The position numbers and the translations under genes were made by a program. From contig CM031857.1 in NCBI GenBank assembly GCA_018697195.1, forward strand, positions 96,381,777-96,445,776: a stretch of 64,000 nucleotides of DNA, read 5' to 3'. The notes below the pieces were generated by a model. The model was not told the DNA's origin, ran no database searches, and saw only the letters and a program-made list of their open reading frames with translations. This document shows positions 1 to 13,050 of the stretch, piece by piece. Each line of letters begins with the position of its first letter. Position 1 is the stretch's first letter. Source of the stretch: Certhia americana (lineage: Eukaryota > Chordata > Aves > Passeriformes > Certhiidae).

Positions 1-1344
1 GTTTTATCAAGTTGCCAAGAAAACTGTAGATTTTTCTGATGGATGAAACAATTGCAGTAACTCAGCAACACGCAACATATCCTAGCACAAAATCCCAGTG
101 CTTATGGAAATCCATCTAAAACAAAGTGTCTTCAACCACTCATGGCTCCACAAACATATAAAACTTTATTCCTCTGTCTATTTTAACTATCCAGAATATT
201 TGGAATCACAGATATCTTTACAGTTGTTATTGTAAGGATTCTCCAGGTTGCACATAACCAGAAAGAAAAAAAATTCAAAACATCTAAAATTTCAGGATAA
301 TCATTTAATATTTGCTTCTTCACCATAGAAGAATTTTGTAGCAGAGGAACACAACTCCAGATCTGTGCCTCTAGTTAGGTTTACAGCAGAAATGACAGTT
401 TCATGTTCCTGTGGCAGTGAGCGTACTACTTATTCTCTTGGTCACTGGCAAGAAGTAATCCCTTGCTCTCAGAGAGGAGTTCTGCCTCTGTAAATGTGGA
501 AGCAATCCTTGTGCTTCTACTCTGTGACTCTCATGAAAATTACTACGCAGACCTCTACAAAAGCCAGTGAGCTTCAGAAAGTAATTATTCTTAAGAATGA
601 ATTTAGTTGCTGTGCTCTACAAGGAGGGCAAAGACCATTTCAGGACCTGATCTATAGTTGCAGATTTCTAAGAAATTATGAACATTCATAACCCCCAGTC
701 AAGCACAAGGCACATTTCTTTGACTTTGCCCTCACTAACACTATGCATAACATACATGTTAAAAAACACCAAAGATTTTACAAGTACTTCTCTGCCCCAC
801 CCAAGGAGCAGATGAGTGTGAGACAAATGTTAGTCTTGTTCTTATAATGCTACTGGGAATCAGTCACATGTTATAGTAATGAGTATGGTAGTAGTCATAC
901 TCAGAATAATAAAGCTGCACCAATTTCAATGCATGTTTTCCACAGAAAAGATCTTTCTATTTCTTATTTCTCATGCCTTGATGGGAGAGGAACAGTGAAG
1001 AAAAGTTCTCAAAGCTCATTGTGTTTAGGCAGCAGCAAGTAGAAAGAGTAAGCTTCTTATAGAGAGGCCAAGACCTGCATCATCCCATAAGGCCTTCTCT
1101 TAAGATATATGAACCATAAAGGTAAATAAATTATTCTTTGTATTTCAAGGAGCCACAGATCCATGCCTACTACACAGATGTCATAAAAAATTAATTTTGG
1201 GTGAAATTTTACAATGAGAAAAGTACTAGGTTTTTCATAGCTTCCACTTTCAGACCACAAGAAAGGGTCCAGGTTTAGAGCGCAGGAAAAAAATATGTAT
1301 AATGCTAAGCTGAGGAACAGCACTTAGAAACTTGGAGAAAGCCA
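1..1344. other. AT-rich non-coding sequence, no gene seen
   Basis: This stretch contains only short open frames, the longest about 65 to 90 codons, with no recognisable domain and no supporting splice or promoter pattern. No repeat family was recognised. It is best read as intergenic or intronic bird DNA. Confidence 0.6.
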
Positions 1345-1628
1345 ATTTACAAGGGCATGTAGTGACAGGACAAGGGAAGATGCTTCAAACTGAAAGAGAG
1401 TAGGTCTAGATTAGATATTAGGAAGAAATTTTTCACTGTGAGGCACTGGAACAGGTTGCTCAGAGAAGCTGTGAATGCCCCATCTCTGGCAGTGTTCAAG
1501 GCCAGGCTGGACGGAGTTCTGAGCAACCTGGTCCAGTGGAAGGTGCCCCTGTCCACAACAGGTGGGGTGGAAATATATGATCTTTAAGGTGTCTTTCAAT
1601 AAAAACCATTCTGTTTTCCTATGATGAA
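1345..1628 (+). mobile_element. CR1 LINE 3' end, truncated
   Basis: This is the 3' terminal part of a CR1 non-LTR retrotransposon. Hallmarks in order are a 'gacaggacaaggg' segment at about 1365-1377, 'ttagatattaggaagaaatt' near 1411-1430, 'ggcactggaacaggttgctc' at 1442-1461, 'gtgttcaaggccaggctgga' near 1492-1511, the 'gagcaacctggtccagtgga' block near 1521-1540, and a 'gatctttaaggt' tail near 1579-1590 leading to 'ccattctgttttcctatgat'. CR1 copies lack a poly-A tail and end in short ATTCTRTG-like repeats, and the end here fits a decayed version. The open reading frame region is absent, which is the usual 5' truncation. Short open frames on the minus strand here are shadows of this repeat. Family assignment is from memory of the consensus and is strong; the subfamily is not assigned. 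Confidence 0.92.
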
Positions 1629-1780
1629 ATTATCCTGTTTGCAGGCTACAGTACTACATGTTAGAGGAAAAAAAGTAACAGAAATAAAGTTTTAAGGCTT
1701 CTAGGAATTAATCTGAGAAAAGTAAAATTGAACTCTCCAGTTCTGGAAGGAAAAAGACAACACTCGTAGTGCTCTGAAGA

Positions 1781-1836
1781 GGGAGTGGAACCAGATAATC
1801 TGCAGAGATTGCTTCCAACCTGGATGCTTCCACAAT
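1781..1836 (+). mobile_element. CR1-like 3' tail fragment
   Basis: The segment 'ggaaccagataatctgcaga' followed by 'gcttccaacctggatgcttc' resembles the last 50 to 60 bases of a CR1 copy (consensus form: ggaactagatgatct, then ccttccaacc). It lies about 150 bases beyond the better preserved CR1 end. It could be a separate short insertion or a chance match to a short motif. Confidence 0.45.
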
Positions 1837-3820
1837 TTTACATAACAAACTATAAGACAGTCCTAACTAAAATGGAGGTTATGTTCTTGGTGCAAGAGAC
1901 CTCTGGAAAACCCCATATAAACCTGTAATTATTAACAACCTGGATATTTATTTGAGTTGTCAGGTAACTGTACACCTCTCTACAGTGTGCACATGTGGTT
2001 TTGTTTAAACATTAAGGTGCTCCAAGTTGTTTCACCATCCTTGGATTTTGCATATATAAATGTCCAGCTTTTCACCAGGACCTGAAGCAATGCCCCAAAA
2101 TACAGTGCAACATAATGCAATGTAACATAAGATTTTGCTTTCTTTCCATCATGGTAGGGAGCCCACATACCATTGCTGATGAACCCGAAGAGACCAAGAC
2201 AGTCTTTCCACCAAAACCAACGTAACCTGAAAATCAGGTTGGTTGTCAGTTAAAAGCTTCATTAAACTGACCTGATGCACTATCATGTGTTATAAATTTG
2301 ATGGCATTTTTGTGTAATTTTTAGGAGCATCTCCTGATTTTAGGGTTTTGCGCTTTTCCTCTCCACTCAATACTAGTGTAAAAATGTGCTAGCGAAGTGT
2401 TACTTTTAACATTGCCATAATGGAATTTTTTTTTTTATTTTATCACTAAGCTACTATGTTGAGGAAAGGTGCTAAAGTCCTGTGAAAAATGTATGCAATA
2501 GCTTAAGAAAAAATCTGACATCCAAACTCGTAGTGGCAGCTTCTGGTGTATAGATAAGAGTTCACTTTATCTTTGCCTCAAGGGCTCAGAAATATTTATC
2601 TTTGGACCTGCTATCCTTAATGTAAAAATTTGGACAAAGCTACTGGAATGGTCTATAATTGCTCTGACTTAAATCATTGCATTTCTCAGCTTATTTCTCC
2701 AAACAACATTCTATCCTCTCCTTCAAAGGATTTTAGCATAGCTATCTTATATGCACATAAACTTCCCTGGACCTCTGCAAAAGCATTATCAGTAATAATA
2801 CAGTCTTTCTTATTCAGAGCACTGATTTAAGGTATGGTTAATTTCAGATTTTTACCTTCTCTTCCTTGCTTGTCTCTAGTAATGAAATTGTTTCAAACAA
2901 AGCAGGTTGCAGACATTAGTAAAATGTTTTCTAAGACTTAATGTGAGTAAACTCAAATTCCATATGGTGATTATTTTTCAGACACAAAGGTTATTGATCT
3001 GCAGCAACCCAAGCCTCTGGAATAGTGTGTGCTCATGGTTGCTCTGCAGAATGACAAACCAGTCATCTTCAGTTTAGGCTTCTATGTCTTGAATCCTAAG
3101 CAGCACCAAATCTGTGAATGTTTTATGTAACCAGCACTTGCCACAGATTTAAAAATCAGCTGTAAAACAGCACTACTCCTGTTGTGCAGAGTATTTCTGC
3201 TGGTGTGTCTCAGCTAACAGACCTGTTAGAGAATCCAGCGATAAATAAACATGGTAATAAGCTGAGCTCTCTGTAAATGTTTCTGAACCAGCACACAGAG
3301 CTGTCTCTATGAAGTCTGTCATCTTATACACATCACTCCAGACTGATCAAAGAAAAACATTTTGGCCTGTAAATTTTAAAGTACTGCAAAATGTTTAAAA
3401 CTGAGATAGTGTTTAGCACTTTGTGAAGAGTGTTACACAAGACGGTAATGCTTTGAGTCCTTTCACATGGCAATGTACAGAACTTTTCAAAAATGTGAAT
3501 TTGATATCAGCCATAATTTAGATGTTTCCTTCTATTCCGTACAACCGCCAGAGTGGTTGTATATCTGGAAGAGGATTGGTTTGAAAAGATCCCATTTGTT
3601 TGCAAAGACTTTTTTTTCAATTCACATCTCTCTGACATGAACCCTCTGCTTATTTGCTGTCTGTGATTTCTGGAAAGTACTTTCACTGTTATGTTTTCCC
3701 ATTTCTTTGACATAGTCTTTACATACACTTGGCTTTTAATTTCTTTGAAGTAGACTGGTGGAGGTTTTATTCTCTAATACATGAAGGTTCTTGGGTGGCC
3801 CTCAGGTATTTCCAAATTTA
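1837..3820. other. AT-rich non-coding sequence, no gene seen
   Basis: No repeat or coding region was recognised here. Open frames stay below about 75 codons. A short T-run is present near 2429-2439. Confidence 0.55.
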
Positions 3821-3841
3821 CTTTATATATATAGAATACAC

Positions 3842-3917
<76 letters not shown>
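3821..3917. repeat. Composite TA then GA dinucleotide microsatellite
   Basis: A short TA tract (about 3824-3833), a spacer, and a (TA)8 tract at 3842-3857 run directly into a GA tract from 3858 to 3917. The GA tract is about 60 bases and is broken once, by an extra A near 3889-3891. The purine strand is the plus strand. Open frames crossing it encode alternating Arg-Glu and are artefacts of the repeat. Confidence 0.97.
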
Positions 3918-6900
3918 ATACACAGCTTTTTATCTGGAAACCACACAGTTATTTTTTCAGACATTTTATCTCTTTTTTGATCCTAGGAGTAAAAAAGGTT
4001 TTTTTTCTACTCTGTATGTAGAGGTCTCCGTGATTGTGTCAATCTAGAGAATTTCAGAAAAGGGAGGGAGAAGTTAATAAACAGCACTGAGATGTCATGC
4101 TATGGGACACAGACACAGTCTTTCTGTTCCACCACCAGCCTGGGCATTTATATATGAACATATATCTACATATATGCATGCACTTAAGTGTATGTGTGAA
4201 TATATGCACATTAGCATGTAGTCTGCTTCCATGTTCTGGAGACAACTCCAGGATGGGCAGATACAATTGTGAGGCACTGATCTTCCAGCAATTAGCTACA
4301 CAAGTGCATGTCTCAGCTGATGTGTGGTCATTTGCAGTGAAAATTCTGGCATTTAACTGTCTCTCTCCCAAGCCACTGACAAATAGAGATGCTGTGACAA
4401 TTCTTTTTTTGATCTGAAGAACAGAGACAGCCTTCATGTCACCCATCACCAGTGACATCTGCTGATCACTCAGAAGCACAATAACAGAAGGGAGACTCGC
4501 AACTAAACATTCTGTGCAATTGCCATCCTCATCCACATCATTGCAAGCAAATCTGTGCTTTCGTCTCTATTTAATTCCTCTTTGCTCTCATGTAAATTTA
4601 TTCCAGAAGCAGCTCCAATGTATTTTCCACCAAATGACACTGTAAGACTGCCAGATTTCTTCCTGCTGTCACAGTGCCTAATATAGATCTCTAGCCCTGC
4701 CATTAATGTCTAAGAGAGCTCTAGAGAAGGAGGTCAGCATTACAGAGAGCCATTCATTTATGATTACAATTATGGCTCTACCAGGATTTCCTAAAAACTT
4801 CTGTTTTGGGGGTGGGCGACACAATAGGAAATCTAAACAAGTACATGAGCTGTTTCTAGATACTTTTCTGAGATGAAATTGCATTATTTTGTACCAAATA
4901 TTTCACTATGGCTAAGGAGTATCTAATGGAGATCAGAATGTAACATAGATGTGCCAAATTTTCCACAGTTGGATTCCACATAAAAAAAATGTTGGACCAC
5001 ACTTCCTTGCACAAACAGCACGGGGGAGGAGCAGTAGGAGGTAATAGGCTGGCTGCTTTGTGCTGGTCATTTGATGCAGAGTCATTTGCCCTACAGCACA
5101 GAATTGGGCTCTGTTATTATGAATGGGTTTGAAATGCTCATATGCCCCAGGAGGCCAGAATGAAGTGTTTCAGTCAATAATGCAGCCTCAGCCCTGTATG
5201 CCCCTGGAAACAGCCCCAGTTCAGCAACTAGCAGAGCTGAACTGAAAGGAGGACAACACAAGGGGTTTCAGTGTACAAATGTATATAAGCAGAGGGGGTA
5301 TTTTATATACATATGTAACTGTTGTTCCCCATATATCACATTGCTCTTAACTTTTCACTGCAAAATCGTGCAAGCTGGGGCTTTTTCCCACATGCCTGAA
5401 GCCAAGCCTGTACTATATTTTGCACTGCCGCTGACTAGGTCCTTTCTGCTATTACAAGGCATATTGAAGCTTTGTGAGATATTTACTTAATTAGGGGCAA
5501 CTTAATAAACTTGTTACAGGTAATAGGGACTGACTCTGGTAGGAATGGCCACTGGAATTTTTACCAGCATTTGAATATAAACTTTTGTCCCAACCAGCCT
5601 GGATCTTTAACTACAATGGTTGGATTGGTGCGACTTTTAACTCCAAATCATGTCTTTGCACAGGTCATTTGAAAACAAATGAAAAAATGTTTGAACTTCT
5701 CTTCAAATAGGTACACAACTCAACTGAAAAATTTTTAAGATAATTATTTATTTTTGTCTCCATTTGCATTTTCATCCTAAAACATTTGCAGCACACATGC
5801 AAAAGACAAGAGCTGTCACTTACACTTTCCCAAAAAGGACTAATTATTTCCCAAACTGTGTTTCATTATTTAAACACACAGTAGTTCCTCTTTCTATTGA
5901 ATTCATCCACTGCCTCACAGAAAATTAGGGGCACAAATCCTGCAAATGAATTGCCTTCAATGCCTGTCTCCTTTTTCCCTGTAGCTGATGGAAGAACTCC
6001 AGTATTGATGACTCAGCTCTGCCGCACCAGCACTTCCTGCTGAGGGCATGATGGTATCACAGAAAACGACCTTTTCTTTTTTCCTGTTGCGTATGTGGTT
6101 CACACTGTTACTTTCCATCATATCGCAGCAAGTCAACATGACATCACCTCAGCATTTACTTATCAGACAACCTGTCAACAGTTTAAAGGAAACATTTCTG
6201 TCTGCCAATCCACTATCTGAACCAAATTGTAGTAGGCTGGTGGTGGATCATGCATATCTACAGAAGCAAGTAATTGAAATGATCCATGGGTCAATACCCA
6301 GACATCGGTAATTCGAAATTGCAGTGGCTTGTGCAGCACATGTTTTATAGATCAGCCTTTTTTTTTCACCTTTGCATGATAAGATTATCATCAAGATGCA
6401 GCAGCAGTGTCGACAGACTTAAGGATATCCCTGGAGCCTTTTATTGCAGATTGAAAGTAGCTTTTGAAGTTTATTAATATTTCAAGTGGAAGATAGAAAG
6501 ACCACATTTTGAAGATAACACAATGTCAGTGCTAATGTTAAGCCCCATTCTTGTCTAGTGCTATACCACTAAGTCAGACAATCTGTGAAAGTCTGTGTGC
6601 AGGAGGGTGTTAGGAGAAATGTGAAGAAAACCCTCTCATAAAACCCTAAGTGCAGAGTGAACAAAAAATGGGAGCTTCAAGTTTAGATGGGTGAATGCAA
6701 CAGCTGAACTCCAGTCAAGATTACTCTCTCTTCCTAAATACAGAAAATTAATTCTTCTGCTTCTGCAGTTGCACGAAATAACAAAAGGACTCTTTACCTC
6801 TATTCACTTTGTTTATAACTCCACTGGGAAGCAAAAGCTCTGTAAATAATATCCATACATGAAGAAAAGCTTCTGTCTTTTTTTTTCTTTCCCTGACTAC

Positions 6901-9900
6901 ATTGTCTCATTTAAGACAAGGAACCAAGAGGGGTTCAGTTGTCTATGTTACACATATTTCCAAGTATGTACAAATATTTATTTGTTTTATAATTTCAGAG
7001 AATTCCAGAAAAGCTTACATTTTGGTCATAAGCCTGCAAGTAAATTCCAGCATTTTCTCTGTCCAAACTGCTGTCACTGAAATACTTGCAGACATGAACC
7101 TAATTTTAAATTAAGTCTTTCGGGTTTTTTATTCAAGACAGAGATGATTTTTTAGTTGCTCAACAATTCACCAAGTTTCTCAAGTGGATTTGCAGCCCAA
7201 GATATACCCCACAGAACAGGTCTAATAGCATTTGTCCAGCTTACTGAGAAAGGACCACTGGAGAAGGAAAATCATTAGACAAGTATCCCAGGCACTAAGC
7301 CATAGCTTGATACTCTGTCTGAGACTTATAAACTACCTAAAGCCAGCCAAGAAAGTCCATCCTGTTTGCAATTCAGTTACACACACACAATGGCCCAGGA
7401 AGCCATTGGGAAATGAATGACAATCTCTTCTGCAGCATTCTGTACTTCTCCCCCACTTTCACTGATGATCCTCCTCTGCTCCCAAGGAAAAGAATAGCAA
7501 AGAAAAAGCTCAATTCACTGTTCTCATGACAACCACTCTGCCTCTCTTTACCCTTTTCCACAGACCAGACATGAACCTGGAGGCATACACATTGATCTGG
7601 TTATAAGGAGGTGGACATGTTGCTCACAAAGTCGTGCCTGCAATCGCTTTAACTATGTGAGTAAAGGCAACAATATAAAGTATTCCTGTTTCTTCCAGTC
7701 ACTAGGGTTAGCAAAGAATGTCTTTGCCTTTGGGGACAGTTAAAAGGAATTAATACAATCAAAAGGTTTGCATGGAAATTATGTTTTTAACCATATGTAG
7801 CTCTGTAGACCTCTCCTGTTACACCCACACATTTCAATTTCTAAACTTTTCTACTCCATTTCTAAACCAATTCTGGTTTCTTGCTTGTAGGAGCATGAGA
7901 AGTTGCATGCCAAGAGCATTTGCCCACAGGACACTCACAGTCAGGTACAACCCATTTTGTACAAACAAAACTCTTTTTCTCTAGTCTCTCTAAGCTATTC
8001 TTGAATTTGTTGCAATTTCTGTGATTGGCTGTCATACCATCAAATACTCCCTGCTCTGTATCTGTGACTCAATTTCAACCTCCTAAGCAGAGCTTTTGAG
8101 GACTTTACCTAACTCCATTGCAGTGATTTGGTACATCTCTCCTATTTTTCAAACATGGCTCAAAATCTCATCTTTCTTCTGAACTGATAATTTAATCTAA
8201 GAAGTTGGCACATTTTAAATATGTGAATTGTTCAATCATGTATGTTATTAATGAACTTCTTTTTAAAATAACTTAGTCCAGAGCAAACCTGGCAAGATCT
8301 CATTCTAAGCATTGATCAGTATTTGTGATCGGACTTTGATAACTCTGCAGAATAACGCTTTTCAAGCCTACACTGTCCCTTCAAGACCAAATTTCATGAA
8401 ATCACATACAAAAAATTTCAAGCTGGATAGTATCAATCGTGTTCCTGAAGTCATGAACCAAACAGACCTATCACAGAATGAAACCAGATTCAACAGGCAA
8501 GTTTAGAACAGTTTCCTGAACATGTTAAAACGCAGGTCTACACAATAACATCCAACTGCCCTGCCAAAATAGTAATCTTCATCTTTCCTTGGTTCTCTGT
8601 CTCATTCATAACACTCTAATACTAACTATAAATGGAGCTGGAGAGAAGCATCCTCCAACTCCTTCCCACTTCTGATCTCTCTGTCTCCTCTTTCTCTCAC
8701 TGTGCATGACAGGCTACTGGGTATCTTTTCCTGATTTCATAAGTTCATAAACTTGCAATGGCAACCAACAGAATAACACAAAAAGTCTTCATTTTTCTTA
8801 TCAGGGCTGAAGGGAAGCATTTTTAATTTTATTTTTTTTTTCTGATTCATTCAGCTTTAGTGTCTGCCTAAGCCTGGGTCTTACACTGAATGGATCATTA
8901 ATCCACCTAATGCTGCATGGGGGATCTGTTGTTTCCCAGATGTCTTTAGCTATGCCCATTTCTCCACTCTGTTCTTATAAATAAATTAACTGCACTGAGA
9001 AAGACAAGAACTGGCACTACAAGCCCTGTATCAATATATTGAGATGAGAATAGATTCAAAGATGAAACTAAATAAAGTATGGACAAGTACAACAGAATTT
9101 TTTTATGCTAAACCCCCCAAAAAAGAGAAACTTTGAGGACAATATGGCAGAAGGAGACCTAACCTTTTTTACCACAGGGCAATGTGCTAATACAGTACTG
9201 ATTTACATGAACACCTTAACATATATCATGTTTGTTTTGCAACAATGACAAATATATACCCTCACATACAGGCACACAAGCACATACACATAAAGGTCTC
9301 CTAAAGCCATTCTAAAACCTGAAAATCAATAGTTAAAAAATGATGATAAATACACGGAGAGTAGTCAAAATATATACATAATGTATTTGCTATACTCTGA
9401 AGGAGAAAACCTTCCCAAATCAGTTTTGAAAGCCAAGTCTAAACAATATGAAAGCCTCCAGCAAAGGGGCATTCATCCAAAATCAATCAAATCAAAACAC
9501 ATAGTTTAAAAAAGTAAGTTAAGAATTTGGCTATCCCAAGATTACCTTATTATGCAGTTCCTTAAAGAAAATACATTATTTAATCCATCAAAAGAACACT
9601 TAGGATTCCATTGCTTCCCAGTCTCCCCACACATTTCCTTGTTACAAGGTAAATTCCTTCTCAAAACAAAATCTCCACAGTACAAAGCAACTTCACAATT
9701 CAATTTCCAAATGAGTCAGTTCAGACAGAAACAGTCTAAGTTAAAAACAAACAATCTGACACAGGAAAAAAAAGGTGTTAGGACTCAAAACTCTCCTGCT
9801 GCTGATAAAATTTTTTTTCAAAGAAATAAACAGTCTCAGCTCAAAGAAACCATTAATTCATAGAGCTATTTAATGCTCTTCAGTGTCATAAGATTAATCA

Positions 9901-12559
9901 GTCTCTCTGCACACTTATTCCAAAGCCAAGTTTGAATATCTTCCAAAACAGCTCCTTACTTGAACTGTACTTGCAATAAACATTTCCCCTTGCAGGGTGC
10001 ACTTCCAACAGATTACTAGAAAATAATCACTGATGTCATTCCAGCAGCTTTGCCACATTGGAAGCCAAATGGATCTTGTACAAACTCGTCAATTCACGAG
10101 TGTGAAGCCCCAGGTAATTCAGAAGCAGTGTAATAATTCCTCCATAGCATGTGAGGTAGACTGCTGTAGCTCCAATTCCTGCATGGATTAGTTATGGACA
10201 CACTCAGGCCAGCAAAGCCTCTACCTACTTGGCAGGTAAGAGCTGCTGACCATGCAGATTAAAACAGCTCACAAGTTAGAAAATATGTCATGCCTCTGAA
10301 ACTTTTTAACTGTTCCTTGATCAGTTTCCTGATCTTGAAACTACCTCCATATGAATATAAAAAAAGGCAAATATTTTAAGCCAGATTTCTTTTTGTTTCC
10401 TGTAGGAAGAATTTCTATGTAGTAGTAGAATTCTACTTCAGCCATGTTCTCAGGCATAAGAGTTTTGCACAGCTTGTAAGGTTTAAATAAGCTAAAATTG
10501 CTGTCTATTACAGTTAATATCAATATACCTTCTCTAATATACATAATAGAGACACACCAAAATAATGGAACTTCAACAGTTAAGTCTAAGCAGCCTAGCT
10601 AGCCAGCTAGCAAATTGTTAATGATTCTGCCCATTTGTAAACACCTTTATGCTTTGATGAGGTGATGTGAAATGGTAGCCAGTATGTGCTTGTCAGAAGG
10701 AATCATATCAGATTAAATTAATTCATTTCCTTAAGACCAAAAATAGATTTGTGCTCTCTTCCTCTTCTCACAGTAATTCATTCCCACTCACTTAGTAGCA
10801 TGATGGAAATCAAATGAATACTTATGTGAATCTGCAGAGGAAATAGAAAGCAATGAGACTACATTCCCCATGAAAGCTGTACAGTAAGAGTCAGGCTTAT
10901 GGGGGTGGATTGTTATGAAGGGCTGGAACAGTAAGGAATTTAATGGGACAGAGTGGACAGACTCCTCTTTGCTAACCACACAGCACATTGTTATTTGCTT
11001 CCATACACACAAAGGCTTTTCCTATGACAGCATGGGCAGGGCCCACAGCTCCACACAGCTGGGATAATCCCAGGAAACTCACTGCAAGCACAGTTCTTGC
11101 CTTCTACACTGCACAGAATTATCCAGCTCTGCCACAGCAAGGAACATGAACTGCTTGGCTCAGGAGAAGTTTTTCCAAATCAGATGATTCTCTGATAGTG
11201 TCTAAAAATACCTCAAACTGTCATCAAAACACTTCAAGGAATTCCATCATGGTATTTCTTGTAATTTCATTATAATTTCATGTAAACTCCTTTTCTCTTG
11301 TGTAATTTGGAGTATTTGTATACCAAAAGAACATTCAGTAAGCAATACTCCAGGGAGCAAATAATTACGAATCTTGAACTCGAATACTCACAATTAATGG
11401 TTTGCAAAGAAAGTAAATGTTATTGGCCTTGCTAGGATATAAGTATCCTTCAGGAATGCTTCAATACTGTGAAGTTTTCAGTCTCAGGAAAACAAAAATG
11501 GGCCTATTTTCCTAAACTGTCCCCTTTAAGTGCATGTAGGCTCTTCATAGAATAGTCCTCAGGTCTGGATTTCAAAATCCAGGTCCATGTCTTGATTTTA
11601 AAGTTCTGTTTCCAAAACTTAAATTTTTGGGTGATGTTTAAATAAAATATAGGGTTCCATTTTTTTTTTCTCTAATGACAGAATTATTCAAGTAAGAATG
11701 TTTTATAAAACTGGATTTTTGCTGAGCTATATTGTAAGTAGCTCTAAACTATCCTGAATGCATATCTGGGTGCTTTGAGTTGGTAAATCTACCTATTTAT
11801 TGTTACCAGTCTCTGACATACTACCACTTCCTGAGGATGAGTCCAATACTGCACAACCAGAAGTAAAGAAGAAGAAACGTACTGTCAGACAATGTAGGAC
11901 AGCTGAATATACAAGATGAAAAAGGAAATTGAGTTTTCATATTATCAAAACGTGAAACCTGCATCAGCACTCAGAGGATACATCCATCTGATAGGGAAAA
12001 CTGTTCCCAAGTCAGCATATAGGAAAGACAATTCAGATGTACCCTTCATCATCCTGCAGCAAAATACAGCAACATAATTGGGCAAGAAAGCCCTGCAAAA
12101 CTACAGCCAATTACTACTATGAACAGGTTGTGCGTTTTCCTGTTCACTATAACATTTTCAAAAATCTTCAACAATTTCTAAGATGCCACACTGTGACTAA
12201 AATGTAAAAACAGAGAAAATTATAATATCCAGATTTCCTTTGAAATTTTAAAGTATTTTTTCTTCGCTTGCCTTGAAGACAGTGTTGATAAGTCTTCCTG
12301 AACACCCTTTAATCCCAGTTACATTTTTTTCACTACCCAGAAAATGTGCATTCACATCTTCATGCATATTTGGTCTTTGGCTCAGAAATGAAAGGCAGCA
12401 CATTATTCATGTTGCAACAAATCTTACAGCTGGTACAACTGGTAGAGCTGATGTGCACAAATGCATAGGATTGCCACTTCCTCAAAAACTCTGGAAAAAC
12501 ATAGCAGCACAGCTAAAGAAAATGAGGCCATGGTTACATGGTACAGAAAACCCTGTCTA
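3918..12559. other. Long AT-rich non-coding stretch, no gene seen
   Basis: About 8.6 kb without a recognisable gene, RNA gene or transposon. The longest open frame is 160 codons on the minus strand at 4054-4536; it matches no family I know and has no coding-like neighbours. Small items only are visible: a CA tract near 7379-7389, T-runs near 8825-8841, and a TATATAAG string near 5283 without other promoter evidence. Confidence 0.55.
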
Positions 12560-13050
12560 AGGTTTTCTCCAACTCTGCAGGATGGAACTGCAGACTCATG
12601 CAGATTGGGAGTCACCTGGTCCAAGTCCCTGCTCCAAACAGAGCCAGGTACAACAGCTGATCCAGTCCCTGTCCACCCTTTACTGGACTCACTCCAGCAG
12701 ATTAGTGTCCATTGTACTGGTACGACCAAGCTCTCCAAGGGTAGTTTCAAAAATGTTGAACAGAGGGAAAAAATCACTTGACCTTCTGGCCAAGCTCCTG
12801 CAGCCCACAGTGGGGCTGCTCACCTTCTTTCACAAAGTGAACTTGTCCAATGAACTTGAATCCACCAGGACCACCAAGTCATTTTGTGCAAAACTGCTCT
12901 CAGCCAAACAGTCTCTAGCTAGTACCAGTGCATGGGATTGCTCCATCCCCAACACAGGATTTTCCACTTGGCTTTGCAGAACGTCATTCAGGTCCTCTCA
13001 GACCAGCCTGACAAGATGTCTCTGAGTGGCACCTCCCACTCTCCAGTGTA
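12560..13050 (-). mobile_element. CR1 LINE, degraded and internally deleted, minus strand
   Basis: Read on the minus strand from 13050 downwards, the sequence follows the end of the CR1 ORF2 reverse-transcriptase region. A 'gacaggctggagagatggg'-like start is followed by codons that still spell NPMHWY (12939 to 12922), matching the CR1 segment NPMHQY. Next comes an equivalent of the 'gagagcagctttgcagagaa' block and of 'ggtcctggtggac' (about 12895-12850). Further down, 'gctggagtgagtccag' near 12700-12685 matches the later part of ORF2, and 'ggagcagggacttggaccag' near 12640-12620 matches a CR1 3' end. The order is right but the intervals are shorter than in an intact element, so internal deletions are likely. 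Frameshifts and stops rule out activity. Plus-strand open frames of 106 to 147 codons here are antisense shadows. Confidence 0.82.

Noticed and set aside
3729..4021. Open frames encoding long Arg-Glu alternation
   Set aside because: Produced by translation of the GA microsatellite.
4054..4536. 160-codon minus-strand frame beginning MDEDGNCTECL
   Set aside because: No recognisable domain, no coding-like context, and overlapped by a 106-codon plus-strand frame. Chance is the simplest explanation.
5278..5330. TATATAAG string as a promoter
   Set aside because: An isolated TATA-like string in AT-rich DNA, with no CpG island, initiator or downstream open frame.
6048..6311. 87-codon frame with a hydrophobic start resembling a signal peptide
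   Set aside because: A hydrophobic run is common in T-rich chance frames. The rest has no cysteine pattern or family match, and no promoter or splice support is visible.
12461..13025. Plus-strand frames of 106 to 147 codons
   Set aside because: Largely antisense to the degraded CR1 copy at 12560-13050.
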